From Deferribacter abyssi (GTDB taxonomy: Bacteria; Chrysiogenota; Deferribacteres; Deferribacterales; Deferribacteraceae), in NCBI RefSeq assembly GCF_049472655.1, contig NZ_JAQNCS010000002.1, positions 124,001-188,000 of the forward strand: a stretch of 64,000 nt of DNA. Reading direction: 5' to 3'. The notes beneath the pieces were generated by a model. It did no database searches. It saw only the letters and a list, made by a program, of their open reading frames with translations, and was not told where the DNA came from. The position numbers and the translations under genes were made by a program. Of this stretch, positions 35,710 through 44,107 are shown in pieces (positions within the stretch are counted from its first letter, which is position 1; each line of letters starts with the position of its first letter).

Positions 35710-36690
35710 CTACACTCTCATTGCTTTTCTCACTTTATCCATAATTGCCCCTGCAGTTTCCTCTGCTTTTTTCTGTCCAGGAGCTAAAAATTCATCTATA
35801 TCCTTTATCAAGGTTTCATAATATTTTCTTTTCTCTTGAATAGGCTCAAGAAAAGCAAATAAATGCCTCAACAATATCCTTTTACAATCTATACACCCAA
35901 TCTTTGCATTTTTACAACCATCAATAATCTCTGTTCTTTCTTCATCGGTAGAAAATACTTTATGATAATCAAAAACCGGACATATATCAGGATCTCCAGG
36001 ATCACTTCTTCTTTTTCTATTGGTATCGGTCATCATAGTCAAAATCTTTTTTTCAACACTTTTCAAATCTTCACTCAACATTATTGTATTTCCATAAGAT
36101 TTGCTCATTTTCCTACCATCTGTTCCCAATAATTTTGGAACCTCAGTTAATAGACCTTCTGGTTCAACAAAAATCTCACATTTATATAAGAAATGGAACC
36201 TACGTACAATCTCTCTACTAATTTCAATATGTGGTAACTGATCAACACCTACAGGAACGTATTTTGCGCTATATAATATGATATCTACTGTTTGTAAAAG
36301 AGGATAACTTAAAAAACCAATATTATTTAAATCCCTATCTTTCAACTCTTGTTTAATCTCCTTATAAGAAGGGCATCTCTCAAGCCAACTTACAGGTGTA
36401 ATCATTGATAAAAGAACAAACAGTTCGGCATGATATAAATTTTTAGATTGTATGAAAAGAGTGCTTTTTTTTGGATCTATACCAACACTCAACCAATCAA
36501 GGACTAAATCTCTTCGATATTCCTCAATATTTTCAGGATTCTCATAACTAGTTGTTAAAGCATGCCAATCAGCAACAAAATAAAAACATTCATATTCATC
36601 TTGAAGTTTTACCCAGTTTTTCAAAGCACCAAAATAATGACCAATATGAAGCTTACCCGTTGGTCTCATACCACTCAAAACTCTTTTCAT
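35710..36690 (-). CDS. trpS: tryptophanyl-tRNA synthetase
   Basis: Class I aminoacyl-tRNA synthetase of 326 residues charging tRNA-Trp. The HIGH motif lies at 15-18 (RPTGKLHIGHYFG), the KMSKS motif in TDGRKMSKSYGNT, and DQLPHIEISREI is the tryptophan-binding region. ATG 36690 is chosen over GTG 36696 because AAGGGG precedes it with five-base spacing. It follows the M50 protease gene after a few bases and leads into scpA. Confidence 0.96.
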   Translation of the reverse strand: MKRVLSGMRPTGKLHIGHYFGALKNWVKLQDEYECFYFVADWHALTTSYENPENIEEYRRDLVLDWLSVGIDPKKSTLFIQSKNLYHAELFVLLSMITPVSWLERCPSYKEIKQELKDRDLNNIGFLSYPLLQTVDIILYSAKYVPVGVDQLPHIEISREIVRRFHFLYKCEIFVEPEGLLTEVPKLLGTDGRKMSKSYGNTIMLSEDLKSVEKKILTMMTDTNRKRRSDPGDPDICPVFDYHKVFSTDEERTEIIDGCKNAKIGCIDCKRILLRHLFAFLEPIQEKRKYYETLIKDIDEFLAPGQKKAEETAGAIMDKVRKAMRV

Positions 36691-36702
36691 AACCACCCCT
36701 TG

Positions 36703-37335
36703 TTAAATTAGCAACCTTATCAAAAAATGTATTATAGGAAAAACTATGTAGTCGACTACTCGAGTAATAATGAGAAGTAAAATAATTATAAATCCATATC
36801 TTTCAAATTGTGCAAACTTTATCTGTTTATTAAGTGGTAAAAATGATTGTAGAATCCTGCCACCATCAAGAGGAAGAACAGGAATCAGATTAAAAATACC
36901 AAGAGCAATGTTAATCTGAACAGAAAATATGAGCATCATTGTTATAGGAAACAAAACTTTTAAAATCAAAGGGTTATTTGTGTTAATAGATGAAACTATG
37001 TGGTAAAGTAATGCTGATAAAACTGCTACCAAAAAATTTGCAGCAGGCCCAGCCGCTGCTACCAAAGCAACTCCATACTTTTTCCTGGCAACCACACTGA
37101 AATTAACAGGAACAGGTTTTGCCCATCCAAACAATCTTGTAATCAACAGAAATAACAAACCAAGAATATCAATATGAACAAAAGGATTCAATGTAAGCCT
37201 GCCAGCTCTCTTTGCAGTATCATCACCTAACAAATATGCAGCATAACCATGAGAAGCCTCATGAACAGTTACTGCCAAAAGAAACGGTACAATAGCAATG
37301 CTTAAATCACGTAAAAAAGAATTTATATCAAACAT
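36703..37335 (-). CDS. site-2 protease-family M50 membrane protease
   Basis: Intramembrane metalloprotease-like protein of 210 residues with about six hydrophobic segments. The zinc motif HEASH has H25, E26 and H29, and the second ligand motif NLIPVLPLDGGRIL is complete. This short form (YdiL/YwhC-like, without PDZ) usually lies beside trpS and scpA, as here. The natural substrate of this subgroup is generally not known. The ATG has no Shine-Dalgarno sequence and a promoter lies eight bases upstream. Confidence 0.9.
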   Translation of the reverse strand: MFDINSFLRDLSIAIVPFLLAVTVHEASHGYAAYLLGDDTAKRAGRLTLNPFVHIDILGLLFLLITRLFGWAKPVPVNFSVVARKKYGVALVAAAGPAANFLVAVLSALLYHIVSSINTNNPLILKVLFPITMMLIFSVQINIALGIFNLIPVLPLDGGRILQSFLPLNKQIKFAQFERYGFIIILLLIITRVVDYIVFPIIHFLIRLLI

Positions 37336-37343
37336 AATTTTTA

Positions 37344-37372
37344 TAAATATCAGAAGGATATTATAATGTCAA
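37344..37372 (-). promoter_or_regulatory. sigma-70-type promoter of the M50-trpS-scpAB block
   Basis: On the minus strand TTGACA (37372-37367), a 17-base spacer and TATTTA (37349-37344) end eight bases before ATG 37335. The -35 is a perfect consensus. Transcription should begin at or within two bases of the start codon. It divides the long minus-strand block behind ispD. Confidence 0.6.
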
Positions 37373-37449
37373 AACATTTATCAATCTTACTTTTTTATAT
37401 TCTAGATATAATAGATTAAAATATCTTTCATTATATTTTATTTACTTCA

Positions 37450-38133
37450 CTATACTCTATTTCCCTTTAACATAGCTTCTATATAAGCAATATCTTCTTT
37501 ATAGGTAATTTTAATATTTTCAGGGTATGATAGTACATAACCAACTTTTTCACCCAACATCTCTAAAGCTTGTGCCTCATCAGTAATTTTTAATCCTTTA
37601 TCACATACATACCTCAGTGCTTCAATAAGTTTAAATCTGTCAAACCCCTGTGGCGTATGGGATAATAATAATTTTTCTCTGTCAACAGTTTCTTTTATTA
37701 TACCATTTTCAATAATTTTTACAGTGTCTCTAATCCTTAATCCACAAATTACCCCTTTGTATTCGCCTAGCTTATCAACAAGTTCTCTCACAACTTCTTT
37801 TTTAACTATAGGTCTTACCGCATCATGAATTAAAACATATTCCGCATTAGACGCTAATAAGCAGTTAAATACTGTGTTAAATCTCTCTTTGCCACCCTCT
37901 ACAATTGTCACATTATCAATATTTAACTCATCTAATAAATTTTTTATAAAAATTTCATCACTATCTACCTTACAACCAATAATAAAATTATTGAAACAAT
38001 AGCTTTCTTTTAAATGTTTCAAAGTATAATAAAAAATTGGTTTCCCAAATATTTCGTAAAATTGTTTTTTTACAGTACCACCAAATCTCTTTCCAACCCC
38101 AGCTGCAGGTATCACAATATCAATCTTTTTCAT
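37450..38133 (-). CDS. ispD: 2-C-methyl-D-erythritol 4-phosphate cytidylyltransferase
   Basis: MEP-pathway enzyme of 227 residues. The CTP-binding N-terminus IVIPAAGVGKRFGG, the VLIHDAVRPIV motif (metal-binding aspartate) and TPQGF/ITDEAQALE are all present. It overlaps the PIN-TRAM gene by four bases. It complements dxs and ispA at 16-19 kb. No ispF is fused or adjacent; the 114 bases after it carry only the promoter of the next gene. Confidence 0.96.
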   Translation of the reverse strand: MKKIDIVIPAAGVGKRFGGTVKKQFYEIFGKPIFYYTLKHLKESYCFNNFIIGCKVDSDEIFIKNLLDELNIDNVTIVEGGKERFNTVFNCLLASNAEYVLIHDAVRPIVKKEVVRELVDKLGEYKGVICGLRIRDTVKIIENGIIKETVDREKLLLSHTPQGFDRFKLIEALRYVCDKGLKITDEAQALEMLGEKVGYVLSYPENIKITYKEDIAYIEAMLKGNRV

Positions 38134-39098
38134 ATTAGCTTAGTAAAAATAATCCTGCCAGTTTCTGTCTGTAAAAGACTTGTAACTTCAACCTTAACTT
38201 TTTCTCCTATATGTCTTTTCCCATTTTCTACCACTACCATCGTTCCATCTTCCAAATAGCCAACTCCCTGATTATGCTCTTTCCCTTCTTTCACAAGGAT
38301 TATTTCCAATTCTTCGCCAGGTAAAACCGTCTGTCTTAGAGCAATAGCCAAACTATTAATATTCAAAACTTCTACATTCTGTATTTCAGCCACCTTCAAT
38401 AAGTTATAATCAGTTGTAATAATCTTACCTTTTAGCTTTTTAGCAAGCATTACAAGTTTTTCATCCACCGTACCCACATCAGTAAAATCCGATTCATCTA
38501 TAATTAGTGGAATTTTCTTCTGTTCTTTTAATCGTTGCAAAACATTTAGTCCTCTTTTCCCTTTTTGTCTTCTCAAATGTTCATGTGAATCTGCTATATT
38601 CTGTAATTCCTTCAACACAAATATAGGAATTATTAACACCCCTTCCACAAATCCAGTATCAATCACATCAACAATCCTACCATCAATCAGCGTAGAAGTA
38701 TCAAGAACTTTTGGAATTTTAAGAATCTTAGTTTTAACAGGTTTTAAACTTATTTTTGAAAAAAGATTTTCTACTATTGTATAATTTTTATAGCCTAGCA
38801 AAATTCCAATATAAGTTACAACAAAGTAAAAACCTAGTTTTATCGGTTCATTTGTAATAAATGTACTCAAAGGATACATTATAAGATATCCAAGTATTAG
38901 AAAAACGATGCCACCAATTAATGCACTTACAGTCTTTAAGCTCTTCAAGTCGCTGATAAGAGTTTCGATTAAATTAATGGCTAAAATTACACCTAAAGAA
39001 TATGCTACAGCATAATAAATATCAATCCCAATCTTGTTTCTTAAAAAAACAAAAACCACAATTATTATAGCAGAATAAATAAATCTAAACAACCACAT
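38130..39098 (-). CDS. PIN-TRAM domain membrane protein (YacL-like)
   Basis: Protein of 322 residues: about four hydrophobic segments (1-110), a PIN nuclease-like domain with VLDTSTLIDGRI and acidic residues in DVGTVDEKL and TTDYNL, and a C-terminal TRAM domain (about 260-322). YacL/CotS-type PIN-TRAM ATPase-free proteins are membrane-bound presumed RNases. It is adjacent to ispD, as in Firmicutes and deltaproteobacteria. Activity has not been shown for most members. Confidence 0.88.
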   Translation of the reverse strand: MWLFRFIYSAIIIVVFVFLRNKIGIDIYYAVAYSLGVILAINLIETLISDLKSLKTVSALIGGIVFLILGYLIMYPLSTFITNEPIKLGFYFVVTYIGILLGYKNYTIVENLFSKISLKPVKTKILKIPKVLDTSTLIDGRIVDVIDTGFVEGVLIIPIFVLKELQNIADSHEHLRRQKGKRGLNVLQRLKEQKKIPLIIDESDFTDVGTVDEKLVMLAKKLKGKIITTDYNLLKVAEIQNVEVLNINSLAIALRQTVLPGEELEIILVKEGKEHNQGVGYLEDGTMVVVENGKRHIGEKVKVEVTSLLQTETGRIIFTKLI

Positions 39099-39101
39099 AA
39101 A

Positions 39102-40103
39102 TTATCCCCTTATATAAGAAAACAAAGATTTAAAATCCTCTTTCCTTCCAAGACATATAAGAACATCATCCTCTTCTAAAATTTCTTCTGGACCAGGATT
39201 ATATAAAAACTGACTGCCTCTCTTCTTAATTGCAATTACAATTATCCCGTGTTTCCTTAAGTTAGACTCTAAAATAGATTTGTTTACAAGTTTTGAACCT
39301 TTAGAAATGGTTATTTCTTCCACTTCAATATTATAATCATTCTTACCCAAAGCAAGATCTAAAAACTCTGAAACATTCGGTTTTACAATAGCATTTGCAA
39401 TCCGAAGACCACCAATTACAAAAGGAGAAATAACATTGTCTGCTCCAGCCCAAAACAATTTTGCACTAGCTTCATCATCAACTGCTCTAGCATATACTTT
39501 TAAATCCTGATTAAAACCTTTTGCTGTAAGCGTAATATAAACATTTTCTGCATCTGATTCCACAACAGAAATTATCCCTTTTGCATGCAAAATACCTGCT
39601 CTAACCAAAGTATCCTCTTTTGTAGCATTACCTATTATATACAAATACCCTTTCTCATCAAATTCAGGAGCCAAACCCTCATCCTTCTCAATTATAACAA
39701 AAGGTATATTTCTTTCATCTAACTGTTCACAGATTATTTTTCCCATTCTCCCATATCCACAAATTATATAATGTTCTCTTAATTTATCAATTTTCTTATC
39801 CATCTTCTTTCTCCAAAAAGTTTTTCTAATTTCACCAGCCACTATTAAATCAAAAACTTGAGTACCAATATAAGCAAGAGTTCCTGTTCCTGTTAAAATC
39901 AAAAATATAGTAAAGATTTTTCCATTATCAGATAACTGAATAACCTCCTCATAACCAACAGTTGAAATTGTAATTATAGTCATAAACAAAGCATCTAAAA
40001 TACTAGCATGCTCAATTACTACATACGTAAACGTCCCTATAAAAGTAATGAATAACAAAAATATAAAACCAATTACAATATTTCTAATTTTTGTTTCATA
40101 CAT
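39102..40103 (-). CDS. potassium channel with RCK (TrkA) domains
   Basis: Two-transmembrane channel subunit of 333 residues. A pore loop lies between two hydrophobic helices: TISTVGYEEV, where K+ channels usually read TVGYGD, so the outer filter is GYEE. Then comes a TrkA-N/RCK domain (YIICGYGRMGKIICEQL, about 112-230) and a TrkA-C domain (about 245-330). The order matches Kch/MthK-type channels. It sits three bases from the PIN-TRAM gene and next to the YggT gene. Confidence 0.9.
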   Translation of the reverse strand: MYETKIRNIVIGFIFLLFITFIGTFTYVVIEHASILDALFMTIITISTVGYEEVIQLSDNGKIFTIFLILTGTGTLAYIGTQVFDLIVAGEIRKTFWRKKMDKKIDKLREHYIICGYGRMGKIICEQLDERNIPFVIIEKDEGLAPEFDEKGYLYIIGNATKEDTLVRAGILHAKGIISVVESDAENVYITLTAKGFNQDLKVYARAVDDEASAKLFWAGADNVISPFVIGGLRIANAIVKPNVSEFLDLALGKNDYNIEVEEITISKGSKLVNKSILESNLRKHGIIVIAIKKRGSQFLYNPGPEEILEEDDVLICLGRKEDFKSLFSYIRG

Positions 40104-40925
40104 TTAAAGTAATAATCCTATAAGCCGTTTTAAAAATACTCTCAAAAATTCGATGATAAATATTGCAATAATAGGAGAAATATCTACTATCCCTATTGTA
40201 GGTATTAACCTTCTAAAAGGTCCCATCACTGGCTCTGTAAGTGCTACTATCAGCTGAACCAAAGGATTGTAAGGATCAGGGCTTACCCATGATATTAAAG
40301 CCCTTATAATTATCAACCATGTTAAAATCCCAAGCAAATCTATTAATGAAAATAGCCCATATTTCACTGAAAAAACTAACGTACCTAACAAATTAAAATT
40401 ACCATAAAAAGTCAAACTAAAAATCACCTGAAACACCGAATCCACTATTACATAAACACTAAAAACCAAAAATACCGCCACAACAGTTATCCAATTATTA
40501 GGTATGTTAATAATATTTCGCGCAATTTTTACCCAAAACAGCCCAATTCTATAAAAAAAAGTTGTGTAAATAGAAGTTTGATAAGCAGTATTTAAAAGAC
40601 TACCAAGAAAAATTGATATAATATAAAAAACCATTAAAAATCTAACTACATCGTCAACAGCATCAACTATGCTCCCCAACAAAGTCTGCCCAGATAACGT
40701 CCAGTAAACCATCCCAAGCAACAAAGTAAAAAAAGCTATTATAAATACTGTATACTTTTTACTTTTCTCATGAGGCATACTTTTAAAAAGTGTACCATAT
40801 ATAGGTTCTGTCAATGATGCTACAATCTTACCTAATGGATTCAAATAAAGCTCCTGTCTTGTCATAACATTACGTAAGATAAGAACAACAATATAACTTT
40901 TTATAATAATACTAAAAAATCCCAT
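40104..40925 (-). CDS. YggT family protein with two YggT repeats
   Basis: Membrane protein of 273 residues carrying the YggT motif twice: an N-terminal NPLGKIVASLTEPIYGTLFK and a C-terminal NPLVQLIVALTEPVMGPFRRLIP. Each is flanked by hydrophobic helices. The family is linked to osmotic or turgor response and cell-envelope homeostasis, without a defined reaction. It abuts the channel gene, which fits an ion or osmotic role, and follows the yggS gene as is common. Confidence 0.87.
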   Translation of the reverse strand: MGFFSIIIKSYIVVLILRNVMTRQELYLNPLGKIVASLTEPIYGTLFKSMPHEKSKKYTVFIIAFFTLLLGMVYWTLSGQTLLGSIVDAVDDVVRFLMVFYIISIFLGSLLNTAYQTSIYTTFFYRIGLFWVKIARNIINIPNNWITVVAVFLVFSVYVIVDSVFQVIFSLTFYGNFNLLGTLVFSVKYGLFSLIDLLGILTWLIIIRALISWVSPDPYNPLVQLIVALTEPVMGPFRRLIPTIGIVDISPIIAIFIIEFLRVFLKRLIGLLL

Positions 40926-40940
40926 AACATCCCCTATCTA

Positions 40941-41621
40941 TTATTTTCTTTTTCCAAAAATTGCAGAACCAATCCTAACCATATTAGAACCTTCTTCTAT
41001 AGCAATTTCAAAATCATCGCTCATCCCCATAGAAAGATACTTTATATCATATTTAGATTTTAAATCTAAAAAAAGTTCACGCATTCTTGAAAAATAAACT
41101 CTATTATTTTCTGGATTTTCTTCTAAAGGAGGAATCATCATTAACCCTCTTAGTCTCAAATTCTCACACTTCACAACATATTCCAATAAATCATCAAAGT
41201 GTTCCATCAAAACACCTGATTTTTGAGGCTCCCTAGCTATATTTACTTGCAATAAAATATCCTGCACATAATTTATTTTCTTTGCTCTTTCATTTATCAG
41301 TTTTGCCAGCTCTATTCTATCAACAGATTGAATAATCGAAAAATTTTCCTTTAAATATTTCACCTTGTTAGTCTGTAAGTGTCCAATAAAATGAAATTGT
41401 GCATCTATTTTCATCTCTTTCAATTTTTCTATCTTACTTAAGGCCTCCTGGACCCTATTTTCTCCAAAAATTTTCTGACCATACTTTATTGCCTCAACAA
41501 TAGACTCCACTGGAAAAGTTTTACTAACCGCCACAAGGACAATATCATCCTTACTTCTACCACTTTTTAAGGCTGCTTTATCAATTTTCTCCCATATTTT
41601 TTCTAGATTTTCTTTTATCAT
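40941..41621 (-). CDS. yggS: YggS/PLPBP pyridoxal-phosphate homeostasis protein
   Basis: PLP-binding TIM-barrel protein of 226 residues without known catalytic activity; it buffers PLP. The PLP lysine is in ILVAVSKTFP (here IVLVAVSKTFP) near residue 33, with FGENRVQEA, FHFIGHLQTNK and LSMGMSDDFEIAIEEGSNMVRIGSAIFG. It overlaps pgeF by four bases. Confidence 0.95.
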   Translation of the reverse strand: MIKENLEKIWEKIDKAALKSGRSKDDIVLVAVSKTFPVESIVEAIKYGQKIFGENRVQEALSKIEKLKEMKIDAQFHFIGHLQTNKVKYLKENFSIIQSVDRIELAKLINERAKKINYVQDILLQVNIAREPQKSGVLMEHFDDLLEYVVKCENLRLRGLMMIPPLEENPENNRVYFSRMRELFLDLKSKYDIKYLSMGMSDDFEIAIEEGSNMVRIGSAIFGKRK

Positions 41622-42358
41622 CTTCTCCTCATCAAAAAAGAAAGCATTCTACCAGTAACTCCATCCCTTCTATAAGAATAAAACATATCATTGCAATATG
41701 AACAATATCTTATATGCTCTATGCAATTTTTTTCAATACTATTTTCTAATAAAATTTTCTCAACCTGTAAACGAAGATTGAAATACATTTTCCCGTTGTT
41801 AATTAAAAGACATTCTTCCATATCAAACTTTTTCTTAACTATATTGATAAAATCATTTCTTACTTCAAAACATTTCTCACATATTCCCACTCCAACAATA
41901 ACCTTTTTTATCTTCTCATCCTTAAATTTCTCTAAACATCTTTCAATAATCCCATTATATACTGATCTCCAACCACAATGTAAATTGGCAATACTTTCAT
42001 TTTTACCAATTAACTGTACATTGAAACAATCTGCTGTTAAAATTCCAAGTCCAAGCCCAATATATTTAGTAAAAAGTCCATCACCATCAATAAAAGATGG
42101 TGTATTTATATCACATGTCACTACATGTGCTCCATGCACTTGGTTCAAAATAATAACTCTTTTGACATTAAACAACTTTTTTATTAACAAATAATTTCTA
42201 TTCACCTCAATTAAATCATCACCGCAAAAAAAACCAAAATTCAAACCATCATAAACCCTTTTTGAAAAATTTCCCAATTTAGAAGAAGTAAAAGAAACAA
42301 ATTTCTCTTCTATAGAATTAGGTAAAATCAGTTTTATTCCTCCAATATTTTTAAACAT
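41618..42358 (-). CDS. pgeF: peptidoglycan editing factor PgeF (YfiH/laccase-domain)
   Basis: Protein of 246 residues with the multicopper polyphenol oxidase-like fold now known to remove mis-incorporated serine from peptidoglycan precursors. Family motifs are LNQVHGAHV, DGDGLFT, LTADCFNVQL and NLHCGWRSVYNGIIE, with the metal-binding histidine and cysteine. It overlaps the radical SAM gene by 25 bases at its start. Confidence 0.92.
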   Translation of the reverse strand: MFKNIGGIKLILPNSIEEKFVSFTSSKLGNFSKRVYDGLNFGFFCGDDLIEVNRNYLLIKKLFNVKRVIILNQVHGAHVVTCDINTPSFIDGDGLFTKYIGLGLGILTADCFNVQLIGKNESIANLHCGWRSVYNGIIERCLEKFKDEKIKKVIVGVGICEKCFEVRNDFINIVKKKFDMEECLLINNGKMYFNLRLQVEKILLENSIEKNCIEHIRYCSYCNDMFYSYRRDGVTGRMLSFLMRRR

Positions 42359-43911
42359 TTTTTAAACTCACTTTTTAATATATCTTTATCAAAATTAGGG
42401 TCCACCAGCTTTTCCCATAAAAATATATAATTCTCATCAAAACATCTTGTAACCACACTTTCAGCATTCATTAATTTTAAAGTTTTTTGAATATTAAATC
42501 CTTCTTCCAAAAGTTTTTCATAAAAATTATAAAGATAACTTTCACCTCTTGCTAAAAAAGCTTGCAATATTGCACTTTTATAACTCATTATATCATATTT
42601 TATATTAGGAATTCTACCCAACTTTTTCCTGAGTCCTCTTACTTTTTCCTCAATTATTTTTTTTTCTTGCAATCCAAAATATTGGAGTGGTGTAAAAGGT
42701 TTAGGAATAAAAATATTTATAGAAACTTTTATTTTACCAAGCCTATTAAACTTTTTCTTTTGAGCATTAAAAAAAATCTCAGCTATTTCTTTTATTCTAT
42801 CAACTATCATCAATGCTTCATCATAGGTTTCTGTTGGAAGTCCTATCATATAATATAATTTTAAATTTTCCACCCCACAATCAGCCACCATATTTGCCAC
42901 ATTTAAAACACTTTCTTTACTAACCATTTTATTTATAAGCTTTTTAAGTCTATCAGAACAAGTTTCTTCTGCTATTGTAATAGACTTCACACTACCTCTT
43001 TTTAAAATTTCTATAAGCTCTCTGTCTAAAGTATCTGCTCTAAGTGATGAAACTGAAATTTTAAAACCTTTTTCAATAAAAAATTGCAGCTTATCTTTCA
43101 CATCAGGCAAATCTCCAAAAGCTGCAGAAATTAGACCTAATTCTTTTGAAAAACTTTCACTTAAAATTTTTTCTTTAACTTTATTAAAATTAAATACTCT
43201 AAAAGGTCTATATGCAAATGTAGCCGTACAAAATCTGCATGAATATTTACACCCACTTGAAAGTTCAACAAGATATTCCCTTGCAAATTCTCCTTTCGAT
43301 GTCTTGATTGTAGATGCAATAATATAATTTTTATTTCTCAACACAACTTTGGCTGGATATTTATCTTTGGTAAGAGCATAAGGTAATTTTTTTAAACTTT
43401 TTATTGCATCTTCTTTATTAAGATAATGAGAAAAAATCAACTCCAAATCATTAGACATCACCACAATATCACCAAGCAATTCCACATCCACAATATCTAT
43501 CAGTATTGATGGATTAATAAAAGTAAGTGCGCCACCAGCTATTATTAGAGGATAACTATTATCCCTTTGATAATTAAAAATAGGAATTGATTCATTACTT
43601 AAGAACTTAATAAAATTAATAATATCTTCTTCATAATTTATTGAAAGAGCAATAATATCAAATTCTCTTAAAAATCTCTGATTTTCAATAGAAAGATTGT
43701 TTTCAAGAAAATCTAAAACAAAACGCTCACAGGAAACAGAATCAAATGAATTAAAAATCCTATAAACATCCTGATATCCAATATTTTGCATGGCAATTTC
43801 ATATTTATTAGGATAAACAAGAGCAATTTTCACTCTTCCAAATTTCTGAATATAATTACTTTCTGCAGACAACAAATTCCTATAGTGATTTATAACAGAC
43901 CATTTTTCCAT
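42334..43911 (-). CDS. B12-binding-type radical SAM protein (TIGR03960-like)
   Basis: Protein of 525 residues. The N-terminal third has a cobalamin-binding-like region (VKIALVYPNKYEIAMQNIGYQ) and the radical SAM cluster motif is CKYSCRFC (about 232). The architecture resembles the radical SAM family TIGR03960, often followed by or fused to a DUF2344 domain; no such domain is present here. Reaction unknown. It is the first gene of the minus-strand block, with about 195 AT-rich bases upstream. A TATACT nine bases before the ATG could be a -10, but I see no good -35. Confidence 0.85.
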   Translation of the reverse strand: MEKWSVINHYRNLLSAESNYIQKFGRVKIALVYPNKYEIAMQNIGYQDVYRIFNSFDSVSCERFVLDFLENNLSIENQRFLREFDIIALSINYEEDIINFIKFLSNESIPIFNYQRDNSYPLIIAGGALTFINPSILIDIVDVELLGDIVVMSNDLELIFSHYLNKEDAIKSLKKLPYALTKDKYPAKVVLRNKNYIIASTIKTSKGEFAREYLVELSSGCKYSCRFCTATFAYRPFRVFNFNKVKEKILSESFSKELGLISAAFGDLPDVKDKLQFFIEKGFKISVSSLRADTLDRELIEILKRGSVKSITIAEETCSDRLKKLINKMVSKESVLNVANMVADCGVENLKLYYMIGLPTETYDEALMIVDRIKEIAEIFFNAQKKKFNRLGKIKVSINIFIPKPFTPLQYFGLQEKKIIEEKVRGLRKKLGRIPNIKYDIMSYKSAILQAFLARGESYLYNFYEKLLEEGFNIQKTLKLMNAESVVTRCFDENYIFLWEKLVDPNFDKDILKSEFKKCLKILEE

Positions 43912-44107
43912 AAACTTACCAGTATAATTAAAGTAAATATAATTTATACATACACAATAATTAGAGACTTAGTTACTAAAAATATCCAAAAATAATTACA
44001 ATAACCAACGAAAAAACATAAATAAATATAATCCTTTAGAACTATACTATTATAAAAAAATATATAATAATAGAGAAATTTTTTATGATATAATGACAAC
44101 ATTTAAG

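Noticed and set aside
43912..44107. RNA gene in the interval between the radical SAM and hybrid kinase genes
   Set aside because: The 196 bases are nearly all A/T with no cloverleaf or stable stem; nothing supports a tRNA or ncRNA. A small CDS is also not visible.
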